A DNA stretch of 24,824 bases from a virus: the IMG/VR virus record IMGVR_UViG_3300000553_000318, positions 1 through 24,824 of that record; one strand, given 5' to 3'. Of the stretch, positions 16,369-24,018 are shown in pieces; positions within the stretch are counted from its first letter, which is position 1; every line of letters starts with the position of its first letter. Both the position numbers and the translations under genes were made by a program. Under the pieces are notes generated by a model. That model had not been told where the DNA came from. It searched no databases and saw only the letters and a program-made list of their open reading frames with translations.

Positions 16369-17988
16369 CTATCCCAAGATAACTACGCGGTAAGCATTGG
16401 CAGTAGGCGCAACTGAGAAGTTAAGCGTTACTGTGTTTGTGCTTGCACGAAGATTATCTACCATTACTTCAGAGCCGTCTGATACGGTATAAACCTGAAC
16501 GAGTACATCAAGCGTTCCAAGGTTATGTGTAATCGTATAAGAAGTAGATGAAGTTGAAAGCAATTGTGAAAACTTACGAGCCACTACTGTTGTATCAACT
16601 GCAACGGTTCCAGTCGAAACTGTGATACCAGTACCAGCACCTACGGCTAATCCGCTTGAAGAAGTTCCAAGTCCTGAATTAGTTGCGAGCAGTACTGCGG
16701 CGGTTGCACCTGTACCACCAACGGTAAGACCACCCGTTGATAATGGAGCGAATGCGAATGTACCTGTTGTAAGTGTCAAGCCTGCACCAGCAATATAAGT
16801 AGCACCTACGGCATATTGAGTATAAGAAAGTGAATCAGTACCAAGTTTGATTCCATTAACAGGAGTTGTTGATGTACCTGTAGAAACTTCAACCCATGAC
16901 GTTGCGGCTTGTGTGCCTGCGGCTACAAAAGTGATATCGCCTGCACCGACTTGTCCTGCTACGTGGTTATCGTAATCAGTTGCGCGGGTCATTGTAATTG
17001 TTGAGCCGCCGATTGTTCCTACAAGGTAAACACCATTTTGTAAGGCGGTTGATTGATTCTTAACAAGAATACGGTCGCCTGTTGCAAGTGCGTGTCCGTC
17101 AATTGTTAGTGTTCCAGCGGCAGAGTAGACAAGTGTTGCACCTACGCCAGTACCGCCGTCTGCTCCTGCGGAACCTGAATTATAAGTCCAGTTAGTCGTA
17201 AGCGAAACAGTAGTAGCGACTTCAACTGCTGGATGTACGTTGAATCCCGAAGCGGTATTGTCGACGTAGTTTTTTGTAGCCGCGTCTTGTGCGGCAGTCG
17301 GGTCGGCAAGACCCGTAATCTTTTGCGCGTTGAATGGGACTGCGCCAGTTGGAACACCGAACGCTGACAATGCAAATCCACTTGGAGTAAATCCGTGAAC
17401 GTGATCATCTTTAGCAGGTGCAGTTCCAGAACCATTTGTTGCAGTTGTGGCTGTTACGTTGCTTGCGGCGTTTGTAGAAAGTGAAGGCGTTCCGTGTGTG
17501 TGGTCTGAATGAAGAACAGTCGTGGCGCTACCCGTTGTTGAAGATAGTCCATAAGTTGTTTGCGCGGTTGGTGTACCAAATCCAGGACCTGAGTGTGCGT
17601 GATCTGCACGTGCATAGTTAGTTGAAGTTCCGTCTGCTGTTGTTCCTGTGATTGTTACAGCAGTTGATAATCCTGTACCAAAATTACTTACCTGTGACCA
17701 AGTAGTTGCATTTGACTCATACATAAGTTGGTTATCGGTTGCATAATAAAATGCACCAGCGCCAGCAGTTGCGGCAGTAGGGCGAGCAGATAAAAGACCA
17801 ACAGTAATTTGTGTACTTGAAGGAGTTACCCAAGCGGAGCCGTTGTAATAAAGGAGACTGTTGCTTCCTGTGTTGTAATAAATCTGTCCAGCGACAGGAG
17901 AAGAAGGTGCTGATGCAAGATTCTGAATACGAGCGTTCTGTAACTCTTGTTGAGTTAAATCAATAGGTACTAAAAACTTGCGTGACAT
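16369..17988 (-). CDS. Tail fibre / receptor-binding protein with HxH repeats
   Basis: A 539-residue protein with a GGAGAAATA ribosome site. Residues ~20-105 hold two short attachment repeats (AGQIYYNTGSNSLLYYNGSA; AGAFYYATDNQLMYESNATT). Residues 130-198 contain three His-x-His motifs (HAH 130, HTH 163, HVH 196) exactly 33 residues apart, as in trimeric fibre regions that bind metal. Next come the fibre phrase QKITGLADPTAAQDAATKNY (222-241), DGHALATGDRILVKNQSTAL and a beta domain, then long Gly/Thr repeats. The C-terminus ends in an HNLG-type module (YTITHNLGTLDVLVQVY) shared with the collagen-like protein upstream. This is probably the main receptor-binding fibre. It has no chaperone or depolymerase motif. 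Confidence 0.82.
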   Translation of the reverse strand: MSRKFLVPIDLTQQELQNARIQNLASAPSSPVAGQIYYNTGSNSLLYYNGSAWVTPSSTQITVGLLSARPTAATAGAGAFYYATDNQLMYESNATTWSQVSNFGTGLSTAVTITGTTADGTSTNYARADHAHSGPGFGTPTAQTTYGLSSTTGSATTVLHSDHTHGTPSLSTNAASNVTATTATNGSGTAPAKDDHVHGFTPSGFALSAFGVPTGAVPFNAQKITGLADPTAAQDAATKNYVDNTASGFNVHPAVEVATTVSLTTNWTYNSGSAGADGGTGVGATLVYSAAGTLTIDGHALATGDRILVKNQSTALQNGVYLVGTIGGSTITMTRATDYDNHVAGQVGAGDITFVAAGTQAATSWVEVSTGTSTTPVNGIKLGTDSLSYTQYAVGATYIAGAGLTLTTGTFAFAPLSTGGLTVGGTGATAAVLLATNSGLGTSSSGLAVGAGTGITVSTGTVAVDTTVVARKFSQLLSTSSTSYTITHNLGTLDVLVQVYTVSDGSEVMVDNLRASTNTVTLNFSVAPTANAYRVVILG

Positions 17989-17996
17989 TATTTCTC

Positions 17997-18341
17997 CTAA
18001 ACTATGTAGGCGTAACCGCTAAACGCCGAACTGAATGTTATCACTATCTGATTTGTACTTGGTTGAGCAATAGCACCTTCGACTTGGTTATTAGCCGAAT
18101 CATAAACGATAGCGGTTGGATAATTACCTAAGTTATGGTTAATTGTCCAAACTGCCGTAGGTGTGTTTTGGTAATGCGTATAGAAAACATTTGTAACCGC
18201 GCCTGCTGGTCCTTGCGGTCCCGTTGCGCCCGTATCTCCTTTAGCACCTTGTGGTCCTGGAGCAGTAATCGAAACAGATGTTACAGATGGTTGCGTTATA
18301 ACATAAGTATTGATTGGCTCAACTACTACTACATCCGTCAT
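17997..18341 (-). CDS. Collagen-like short fibre protein
   Basis: A 114-residue protein starting at ATG 18341, which overlaps the preceding stop (ATGA). Residues 29-47 are six Gly-x-y triplets (GPQGAKGDTGATGPQGPAG), a small collagen-like trimerisation stalk as seen in many phage fibres. The C-terminal head has VWTINHNLGNYPTAIVYD followed by VEGAI, and matches the end of the 539-residue fibre encoded next (HNLG...V-x-V-x-x). The N-terminal ~25 residues probably anchor to a base or neck protein. Function: short trimeric fibre with a small knob; partner unknown. Confidence 0.8.
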   Translation of the reverse strand: MTDVVVVEPINTYVITQPSVTSVSITAPGPQGAKGDTGATGPQGPAGAVTNVFYTHYQNTPTAVWTINHNLGNYPTAIVYDSANNQVEGAIAQPSTNQIVITFSSAFSGYAYIV

Positions 18342-18691
18342 CTTGTTACCGAAGCACTTACTTCAAGTTGACCTTGAATAAGGCGGGTGACAATTCCTGC
18401 ACCGCTAGTAATTTCTAAATCGTATAAATAGTAACCTGCAACAATTGCGGCAGTTTGTATTGCTGTCGCGTGTAATGCAATTGTTCCCGTTGCTCCTGTA
18501 ATTGTAATACCGCTACCAGTAGTCAATGTAAGAACTGCTTTACTATCGCTGACATTAGAACGCGCTTGCATCTTTGCGGTGTAGCCAGTTAAGTTAACAG
18601 GAGTTGTTTGTGCCGCATCTGAATAATAAACGAAATTGCAATACCAATCCGCTCCTTGATCTATTACAAGTTTCTGCGTTCCTGCACTCAT
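18338..18691 (-). CDS. BppU-like baseplate/fibre-adaptor protein
   Basis: I choose ATG 18691, which forms an ATGA overlap with the terL stop, giving 117 residues (MSAGTQKLVIDQGADWYCNF). A longer reading from 18718 would start inside terL. The sequence IDQGADW-x-x-N, then VNLTGYTAKMQARSNVSD and GTIALHATAIQTAAIVAGYY, fits the N-terminal domain family seen in phage upper-baseplate and fibre-adaptor proteins (an Ig-like beta sandwich). It is the first gene of the fibre group and may be the anchor for the collagen-like and large fibres. The precise role is inferred. Confidence 0.65.
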   Translation of the reverse strand: MSAGTQKLVIDQGADWYCNFVYYSDAAQTTPVNLTGYTAKMQARSNVSDSKAVLTLTTGSGITITGATGTIALHATAIQTAAIVAGYYLYDLEITSGAGIVTRLIQGQLEVSASVTR

Positions 18692-20112
18692 GCACTTACT
18701 CCTAACGTATAACCGCACGCGCTACAAATACTTGCACCTTTAGGTGAAGGCATTGTGCAACTAGGACAGATACTAGACATAGCGGCAAGTGCAATCATAC
18801 TCGACCCACCTGTGTTTAATTCCGTTAAAGCCCAAACTAATGCATCAAGCCTATCAGGTGAATCTTTACTTTCGGGAGTCCACTCGCACATTTGTTCTTC
18901 CATTAAACCAAAATATCCAACATGATGAACTCTGCCTTGTTCATACAATGAGGAGATAGGTTCGGCGCGTAACTGTTTGCCTCTTGTAGCCGTTACCTTT
19001 TTTGTTGAAACGTTTCTATCTACTTGTTGCATTAATAGAATAATCATGTCGCCACCGTTATTAGTTTCGGCAACTATTCGGTCAGCGTTATGTTTATGGT
19101 AAGCCTCAACTGCAACACGCGCCCATGCATCAGGAGTAGCACGTAACGATTTATCATCTAAAACATAATAATGTCCAGCGTTATCAATACCAGCGACAAC
19201 AATTCCTGTTTCATCACTTTCATCTGTACTTGTAACGGCAGGGTCAACGCCTACAACAATACGGATTAACGGCGGTGTTTTTGTAATTCTTGCTTTATCA
19301 ATAATGGTGCGAGTCCATAATGCACCTTCAACATCCTCTAATAACTCACCGTATAACTCTTGGCGACCTATTCGCGTGTTTTCATATCGGGCTTTTAATT
19401 CCAGCAAAGCCGTAGGGGAAAGATTGTTAGCATTATCAAAAGTAGAACCACGCGTCACATGAACAGAGCCGTCTGTGCGTTTCATCCATTCGCGTAACAA
19501 TTTAATAGGTTTAGGTGTTGTTGTAACAACTACTCTTGGGTGTCTGCCGATACGCAAAGCAGGCGCTAATCCTTCTGTCCAAGTTTCATAGGGATAGTTC
19601 CACATAGCCAATTCGTCTAGCCACGCTCCTGAAAGGTTAAGTCCACGACCTGCATCAGGCGTATCCGCGCCGAACATATGTACCACTTGACCGTTGGAAA
19701 ATAATACTTTGTATGAAGATTTGTTGTAAATGTAATCCGTTCCAGCAACTAATCCTTTATAGTCTAACGCTTTAAGAAATCCCGACGGACCTTCCAAGCA
19801 AATGTTTTTAGCATCACCGAATGTTGGTGCGATAATTGCCCATTGAGTAGGTACTCCGTCTGGTGCTTTAGTGTGGCGTAATACTTGTTCGGCTAACCAT
19901 TCACCACCAGTTCGAGTTTTACCCCAACCGCGCCCGCTTAATATAAGCCAAACGCTCCAATTACCTTCAGGCTCTTGTTGTTCAGGTCTTGCAAGATACC
20001 ACCAAGGCTTATGAGCAATCTCTACAACAGTCTTTTCAGGTAACTTGGCTAACCAATCAAGACGTTCCTGCTTGGGCTTCGTCTTCATCTGTTCGTATAG
20101 AGATAGACCCAT
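18688..20112 (-). CDS. terL: Terminase large subunit with C-terminal zinc ribbon
   Basis: 474 residues; a GGAAGG ribosome site 7-8 bases upstream supports ATG 20112, inside the terS end (56-base overlap). The ATPase part has Walker A SGRGWGKTR (59-67), Walker B AWLDEL (163-168) and coupling motif TTTP (197-200). The nuclease has acidic residues D290 (VGVDPA), E349 (AETN) and D423 (RLDAL). It drives packaging and cuts concatemeric DNA at the portal. After the nuclease a short tail carries C449-x2-C452 and C463-x2-C466, a zinc ribbon not usual for TerL, which may contact DNA, portal or small terminase. The glf/GT cassette lies directly upstream. Confidence 0.95.
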   Translation of the reverse strand: MGLSLYEQMKTKPKQERLDWLAKLPEKTVVEIAHKPWWYLARPEQQEPEGNWSVWLILSGRGWGKTRTGGEWLAEQVLRHTKAPDGVPTQWAIIAPTFGDAKNICLEGPSGFLKALDYKGLVAGTDYIYNKSSYKVLFSNGQVVHMFGADTPDAGRGLNLSGAWLDELAMWNYPYETWTEGLAPALRIGRHPRVVVTTTPKPIKLLREWMKRTDGSVHVTRGSTFDNANNLSPTALLELKARYENTRIGRQELYGELLEDVEGALWTRTIIDKARITKTPPLIRIVVGVDPAVTSTDESDETGIVVAGIDNAGHYYVLDDKSLRATPDAWARVAVEAYHKHNADRIVAETNNGGDMIILLMQQVDRNVSTKKVTATRGKQLRAEPISSLYEQGRVHHVGYFGLMEEQMCEWTPESKDSPDRLDALVWALTELNTGGSSMIALAAMSSICPSCTMPSPKGASICSACGYTLGVSA

Positions 20113-20536
20113 AATCTTCGCCTTCCAAGAAATCTAGCACAGCCTTCTTAGCCTCATCTATTGTTACAAATATGTTAGCACCGTTCGCGCCAGTTATCTC
20201 TTGCTTAATCATATCTTTGCGACCCCAACGATCTGAATGCTTACGCTCTAAATACCATTGGGAAGCCCGAAGCGAACCGTTATTAGCCGCTTGCTTAATT
20301 AATGCAACAGCATGAACTTCCGCCTCTGCCTCTGCACGCTCTATTGACTCTACAAATTCTAAATAGATTCCTTTAGCGCCATCTTTCTTGCCCTCTTGAA
20401 GCCAACGGTAATAGATAGCCTCACTAATGCCTGCCATAGCGCAAGCCACCTTAGCGTAATTACCTGCACGAATAGCATTACAAACCTTCTCTACTAGATC
20501 AGGCGTAAGTTTTGTTTGGCGTCCTTTAGTTGCCAT
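20057..20536 (-). CDS. terS: Terminase small subunit
   Basis: I choose ATG 20536 (MATKGRQTKLTPDLVEKVCN): GAAGG lies 6 bases upstream, while the ATG at 20542 would touch that GAAGG. The product is 159 residues. The N-terminal half is a helix-turn-helix (AGNYAKVACAMAGISEAIYY, W-L-Q-E-G), followed by a helical oligomerisation part (FVESIERAEAEAEVHAVALI) and RASQWYLERKHSDRWGRKDM, a common phrase in small terminases and related HTH proteins. The C-terminal tail is acidic. It would recognise the packaging site and regulate TerL. The start overlaps the glycosyltransferase stop by 11 bases, so it is translationally coupled to the cassette. Confidence 0.88.
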   Translation of the reverse strand: MATKGRQTKLTPDLVEKVCNAIRAGNYAKVACAMAGISEAIYYRWLQEGKKDGAKGIYLEFVESIERAEAEAEVHAVALIKQAANNGSLRASQWYLERKHSDRWGRKDMIKQEITGANGANIFVTIDEAKKAVLDFLEGEDYGSISIRTDEDEAQAGTS

Positions 20537-22244
20537 GTTCATCCTTCAAGATAGGCATCTGTGGAAATTTGCCCCACACTTGCGAAGGCGCAATTCTTGG
20601 TGCACCGTTTTTGGTAATCACCTTAAAATCATCTCCCCATTGTGTTACGAGATTCTCGCAACGCTTACGCATAGTGCTACCCACTCTTGCCTCTGCACCC
20701 ATGCCGCCAACATCATTAGGAGTTGTAGGTAGATTAACTAATGCGGTTGCGAATACAAGAGAGCAATAACCAGCATCTAAATACTGCATAGTCATATCAA
20801 TATCGTCGATAATCATTGGGCGAAACCTTAATTCGTTCTCATTATTAAATAACATTGCGGAGGCAACCATCCTGTTTAACTTAATAGGTTGCTTGACTCC
20901 AAACGCCCAAGTGTCGTACATAGGCGCGGCGCATCCAATATTGGTGTAAATGTTAGTAACGCTTTCAACAAGGTTAATGACATGAGAAGGTCTAGTGTTA
21001 ATGTTTTTATCATTCTTTCGGAACTTAAACGCCTTAACATCATCATCAAACTGCCAATGAAACTTAGCATTTAACGATTTAGAATGTTCTTTTGCAAAAT
21101 TGCGGGCGTAATCAATACCCATATCGTTCTTATCCATTACAACTAATTCTTCTTCTTTGTAATTCTTTCTATATTTCTCGGCGTCTTGCGGTTCAATTAA
21201 CACAAAGAAGGGTACGCCATCTTTCTGAAATAATTTTGCGGTTGTTCCGCTATCTGCCCTTCCCTTAGAAGGTATGTAAATCGGATACATGACTTTACTA
21301 TCGGGGCTTTCGACTAACTTATCAGCCAAGTCCAAACCAATTTGTAATGATTCAGATATAACTTTAGAACTTTTAATAGTCTTAACGGATTTAATTTCCG
21401 TTGGGACTAATGGAACTTTTGATTGATCTACTGGAATTAGTTGTTGCTTAAAACTAGAGAAATCAACAACATGATGAACTCTATTGAACTTAATTACCGT
21501 CTTAGAGCAATCAGGATGGGTTCTAACTAATTCAGCAGACTTCTTAATAAATCCGCCTTGAGCATAGAAATCAGTCATGCCGCCAGCAAGTCTATTTTTA
21601 CGGCTTGTTCCCATTTTAACAATTCCAACAATTCGGCTTTCGGCGGTACACCAGTATCCTGTTTTAAGAATATCAAGGCTTACAATCGTGTCGTCATTAA
21701 GCCCTCTGCGCCATTTGATTCCGTATTGGTCTAAATCGTTACGGTAAAGAGTACAACAATATAGGCGAGTGTTAAGCATTATTGCGCTTCCCCGCATAAA
21801 CGGAGCCATCGCAAGTGCTACACCAGCAAGATTTTGATACTTTTTAATAAAATCTTCGTGCCAATGCAGTGCTAATGCATTAGCAACATTAGCCCTTTTG
21901 CCTTTGCTGCGTACGAGAAACCCTCTTATGTTATCGTCCATAATCCAGTGATGAGTAAAGCCATTAGCGCGTGAATGATCCCAAGCGTAATTATGAGCCG
22001 CGCCTGTTGTTGGGTGCGGGTCTAATTCAGGAGTTTTCTCATAATCGTCTAAATAACTTTGAGGCCATACGATTACTTTGCAATCAGGATTAGCCTCTTT
22101 ATAGGCTTCCTCCTCTGCGGCTTCGACAATAAGATAGGGCGATATGCCTAACTTTAATAATGCATTAGCAGTTAATTGCTTTTGCGGACGTCCGCGTGTA
22201 GGAATATAGACAGGAAAATCTAACGGACTATCTATCCCTGCCAT
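20526..22244 (-). CDS. Tandem two-domain glycosyltransferase, TET-associated (TAGT)-like
   Basis: 572 residues, two homologous GT-A-like domains. Domain 1 (~9-265): YIPTRGR 13-19, W100 then MDDN (102-105), NDDT-x-x-x-LDILKTGYWC (183-199), and GGMTDFYAQGG (221-231). Domain 2 (~318-572): YIPSKGR 323-329, WQFDDD (397-402), IDDIDM-x-x-QYLDAGYC (479-494), and VGGMGAEAR (512-520). The paired DD motif plus a second DD with L-D/K-x-GY-C is, as I know it, the pattern of phage TAGT enzymes, which glycosylate hydroxymethylated DNA bases. Most members have one domain; here both copies keep the DD motifs. The gene overlaps ParB (13 bases) and terS. Alternative: a capsid or fibre protein glycosyltransferase. 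Confidence 0.75.
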   Translation of the reverse strand: MAGIDSPLDFPVYIPTRGRPQKQLTANALLKLGISPYLIVEAAEEEAYKEANPDCKVIVWPQSYLDDYEKTPELDPHPTTGAAHNYAWDHSRANGFTHHWIMDDNIRGFLVRSKGKRANVANALALHWHEDFIKKYQNLAGVALAMAPFMRGSAIMLNTRLYCCTLYRNDLDQYGIKWRRGLNDDTIVSLDILKTGYWCTAESRIVGIVKMGTSRKNRLAGGMTDFYAQGGFIKKSAELVRTHPDCSKTVIKFNRVHHVVDFSSFKQQLIPVDQSKVPLVPTEIKSVKTIKSSKVISESLQIGLDLADKLVESPDSKVMYPIYIPSKGRADSGTTAKLFQKDGVPFFVLIEPQDAEKYRKNYKEEELVVMDKNDMGIDYARNFAKEHSKSLNAKFHWQFDDDVKAFKFRKNDKNINTRPSHVINLVESVTNIYTNIGCAAPMYDTWAFGVKQPIKLNRMVASAMLFNNENELRFRPMIIDDIDMTMQYLDAGYCSLVFATALVNLPTTPNDVGGMGAEARVGSTMRKRCENLVTQWGDDFKVITKNGAPRIAPSQVWGKFPQMPILKDEHGN

Positions 22245-22915
22245 ATCTCTGCCGCTTCTCTTACGAATGATGCGGGGTAACGAATAGTTAATTCCTTAGC
22301 ATCATGTTTATATCCAATAGCCTTATAGAAATCTTCTCGTGATTCGGGAGTTTGAAAATAAACACGAAGTACGGTTGAATACTGCATTACAACTCCGCCT
22401 TCATCTACTCCCGTATCGCCAATAAATTCATCAATAGCAGACTTAACATCTACCGTAAATACTTCTTCGGCTTCTAATGCTTTACCAAGATTAGTTAAAT
22501 CTGTTTCAACAAAACCAACGGTGTCTAAAATATTGTTATCGGATAACTCTTGAAGAATTGTTAAAAGGTTTTCACGATTCCATCCGCCTTGTTCCGTTGT
22601 GCGGTTTAACGCAACCAACGCGGCTCTTGCTTCTATATCATCTTGCGAAGCCCAACCAGTAGCAACGGGAACAAGCCATTTGCCGTCTTTAACTGTTATG
22701 CCAGTTGGCGGTTCTTTTCCTTCATCACGCATCTCAGTTAAAACCTCTTTACGCCCATGACCACTAATCATAAAACCTGTGCGCTGATCAACTACAATTG
22801 GTTCAACATAACCAAATGTTGTTAATGATTTATCTAACAACTTCTTATCATGATTTTTAGGATTAGCAGGATTTGGCTTTAAATCATCTAGTGATACTAG
22901 GTCTATATTTCTCAT
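22232..22915 (-). CDS. ParB-like nuclease / DNA-binding protein
   Basis: I choose ATG 22915, which overlaps the glf stop (ATGA) with GGAGG upstream at 22924-22920, giving 227 residues; the extension to 22951 lies inside glf. Residues ~5-130 form the ParB/RepB/Spo0J domain: LKPNPANPKNHDKKLLDKSL, then GYVEPIVVD and MISGHGRKEVL (GHGR 52-55), later ARAALVALNRTTEQGGWNRE. This form resembles phage ParB-like proteins that are often linked to DNA methyltransferases. Residues ~150-227 are a separate acidic, then alpha/beta C-terminal part. No methyltransferase motif is seen. In this cassette it might direct the glycosyltransferase to DNA or act as a nuclease. Inferred. Confidence 0.8.
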   Translation of the reverse strand: MRNIDLVSLDDLKPNPANPKNHDKKLLDKSLTTFGYVEPIVVDQRTGFMISGHGRKEVLTEMRDEGKEPPTGITVKDGKWLVPVATGWASQDDIEARAALVALNRTTEQGGWNRENLLTILQELSDNNILDTVGFVETDLTNLGKALEAEEVFTVDVKSAIDEFIGDTGVDEGGVVMQYSTVLRVYFQTPESREDFYKAIGYKHDAKELTIRYPASFVREAAEIWQG

Positions 22916-24018
22916 TGTGCCTCCAGGTAGGGTTTGATTTCGTTGTTCCACATAGTTAATGCCGAAGCAATTGCCGCGTGCATATCTATATATTTATATG
23001 AGCCAAGCCGACCACCAAACCATACACCTTGCATAACGGAAGCGGCTTCGCGATATTTCTTTAATTTAATTTGATCCGAAATAGTATTAACAGGATATGC
23101 ACCCGTTTCGTCGGGTTGAGCCTCGCGAGAATACTCTTTATGGATAATAGTTCCGCGCGTTTCTCGGTCAGGGCGATAATGTTTATACTCGTGAATGCGA
23201 GTGAATGGCATATTTGAATCAGCATAATTCATAACTGAACAGCCTTGATAATCGTCTATTTCTAATCTTTCTTCTACTAAATCAACGGTACGCCAATTTA
23301 ATCTTCCGTATGAATAATTGAAAAACTTATCTATCGGTCCTGTATAAACATATGGCTGGGTAATTGTTTCTTCTAACACATTAGTATTTAACACAACATT
23401 AATCTTTGCATGGTCAGCCATACGATTCATCCATGTTTGATAGCCGTCTGCGGGAAGCCCTTGATATTTGTCGGTAAAATATCCGTCATCCCAAGTGTAA
23501 CGAATCGGCAATCTTTTAATAGTGCTTACTGGTAACTCTTTAGGGTCACGCCCCCATTGTTTGTATGTATAACCTTCTACTACTGCTTTATACAAATCTT
23601 TGCCAATACAGGAAATGGCTACTTCTTCAAAATTGTCACCTTTTTGCGGAAAAGTTTTAATTAAATCGTGCATCATTTTAGGAGTGAACGCTTTGTTGTA
23701 GTAAGCACTAAAGGTTGCTAAACCAAACGGCAATGGAATCACCGCACCAGTAGAAGTAATAGTTCTTACTCTATGTATGTAAGGAACAAATGATGTGAAA
23801 CGATTTACATATTCCCACACCTTTTCATTGTTAGTGTGAAAAATATGCGAACCGTAAGTATGTACTTCTATGCCAGTTTCTTCATCTATGCGGGAAGCCA
23901 TATTGCCGCCTATTTGATTTTGTTGCTCAATAATGTCAACGCTAAATCCGCACGAAGCCGCTTGCTCTGCGATTGTTAAGCCAAAAATTCCAGCCCCGCC
24001 TATAACTAAATCGCTCAC
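22912..24018 (-). CDS. glf: UDP-galactopyranose mutase
   Basis: 368 residues, of normal length for the family (~365-390). It starts at GTG 24018, overlapping the preceding stop (GTGA). The N-terminal dinucleotide site is VIGGAGIFGLTIAEQAASCG with an acidic loop ending IIEQQNQIGGN. Next come IEVHTYGSHIFHTNNEKVWE (the substrate/FAD region) and PVSTIKRLPIRYTWDDGYFT with PADGYQTWMNRM. The C-terminal part has DYQGCSVMNYADSNMPFTRI and GGRLGSYKYIDMHAAI, which closes the FAD site. It converts UDP-galactopyranose and UDP-galactofuranose using reduced FAD. The reading frame is intact. In a phage packaging operon, beside a glycosyltransferase, it is likely to supply a Galf donor; the acceptor is unproved. 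Confidence 0.95.
   Translation of the reverse strand: MSDLVIGGAGIFGLTIAEQAASCGFSVDIIEQQNQIGGNMASRIDEETGIEVHTYGSHIFHTNNEKVWEYVNRFTSFVPYIHRVRTITSTGAVIPLPFGLATFSAYYNKAFTPKMMHDLIKTFPQKGDNFEEVAISCIGKDLYKAVVEGYTYKQWGRDPKELPVSTIKRLPIRYTWDDGYFTDKYQGLPADGYQTWMNRMADHAKINVVLNTNVLEETITQPYVYTGPIDKFFNYSYGRLNWRTVDLVEERLEIDDYQGCSVMNYADSNMPFTRIHEYKHYRPDRETRGTIIHKEYSREAQPDETGAYPVNTISDQIKLKKYREAASVMQGVWFGGRLGSYKYIDMHAAIASALTMWNNEIKPYLEAQ

Noticed and set aside
20526-22244. The glycosyltransferase as two separate genes joined by a sequencing error
   Set aside because: The frame is continuous for 572 codons with a sensible linker and no frameshift signs; a true tandem fusion is simpler.
22916-22951. N-terminal extension MEQRNQTLPGGT of the ParB-like protein
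   Set aside because: It lies within the glf coding sequence; the downstream ATG has GGAGG and an ATGA overlap with the glf stop.
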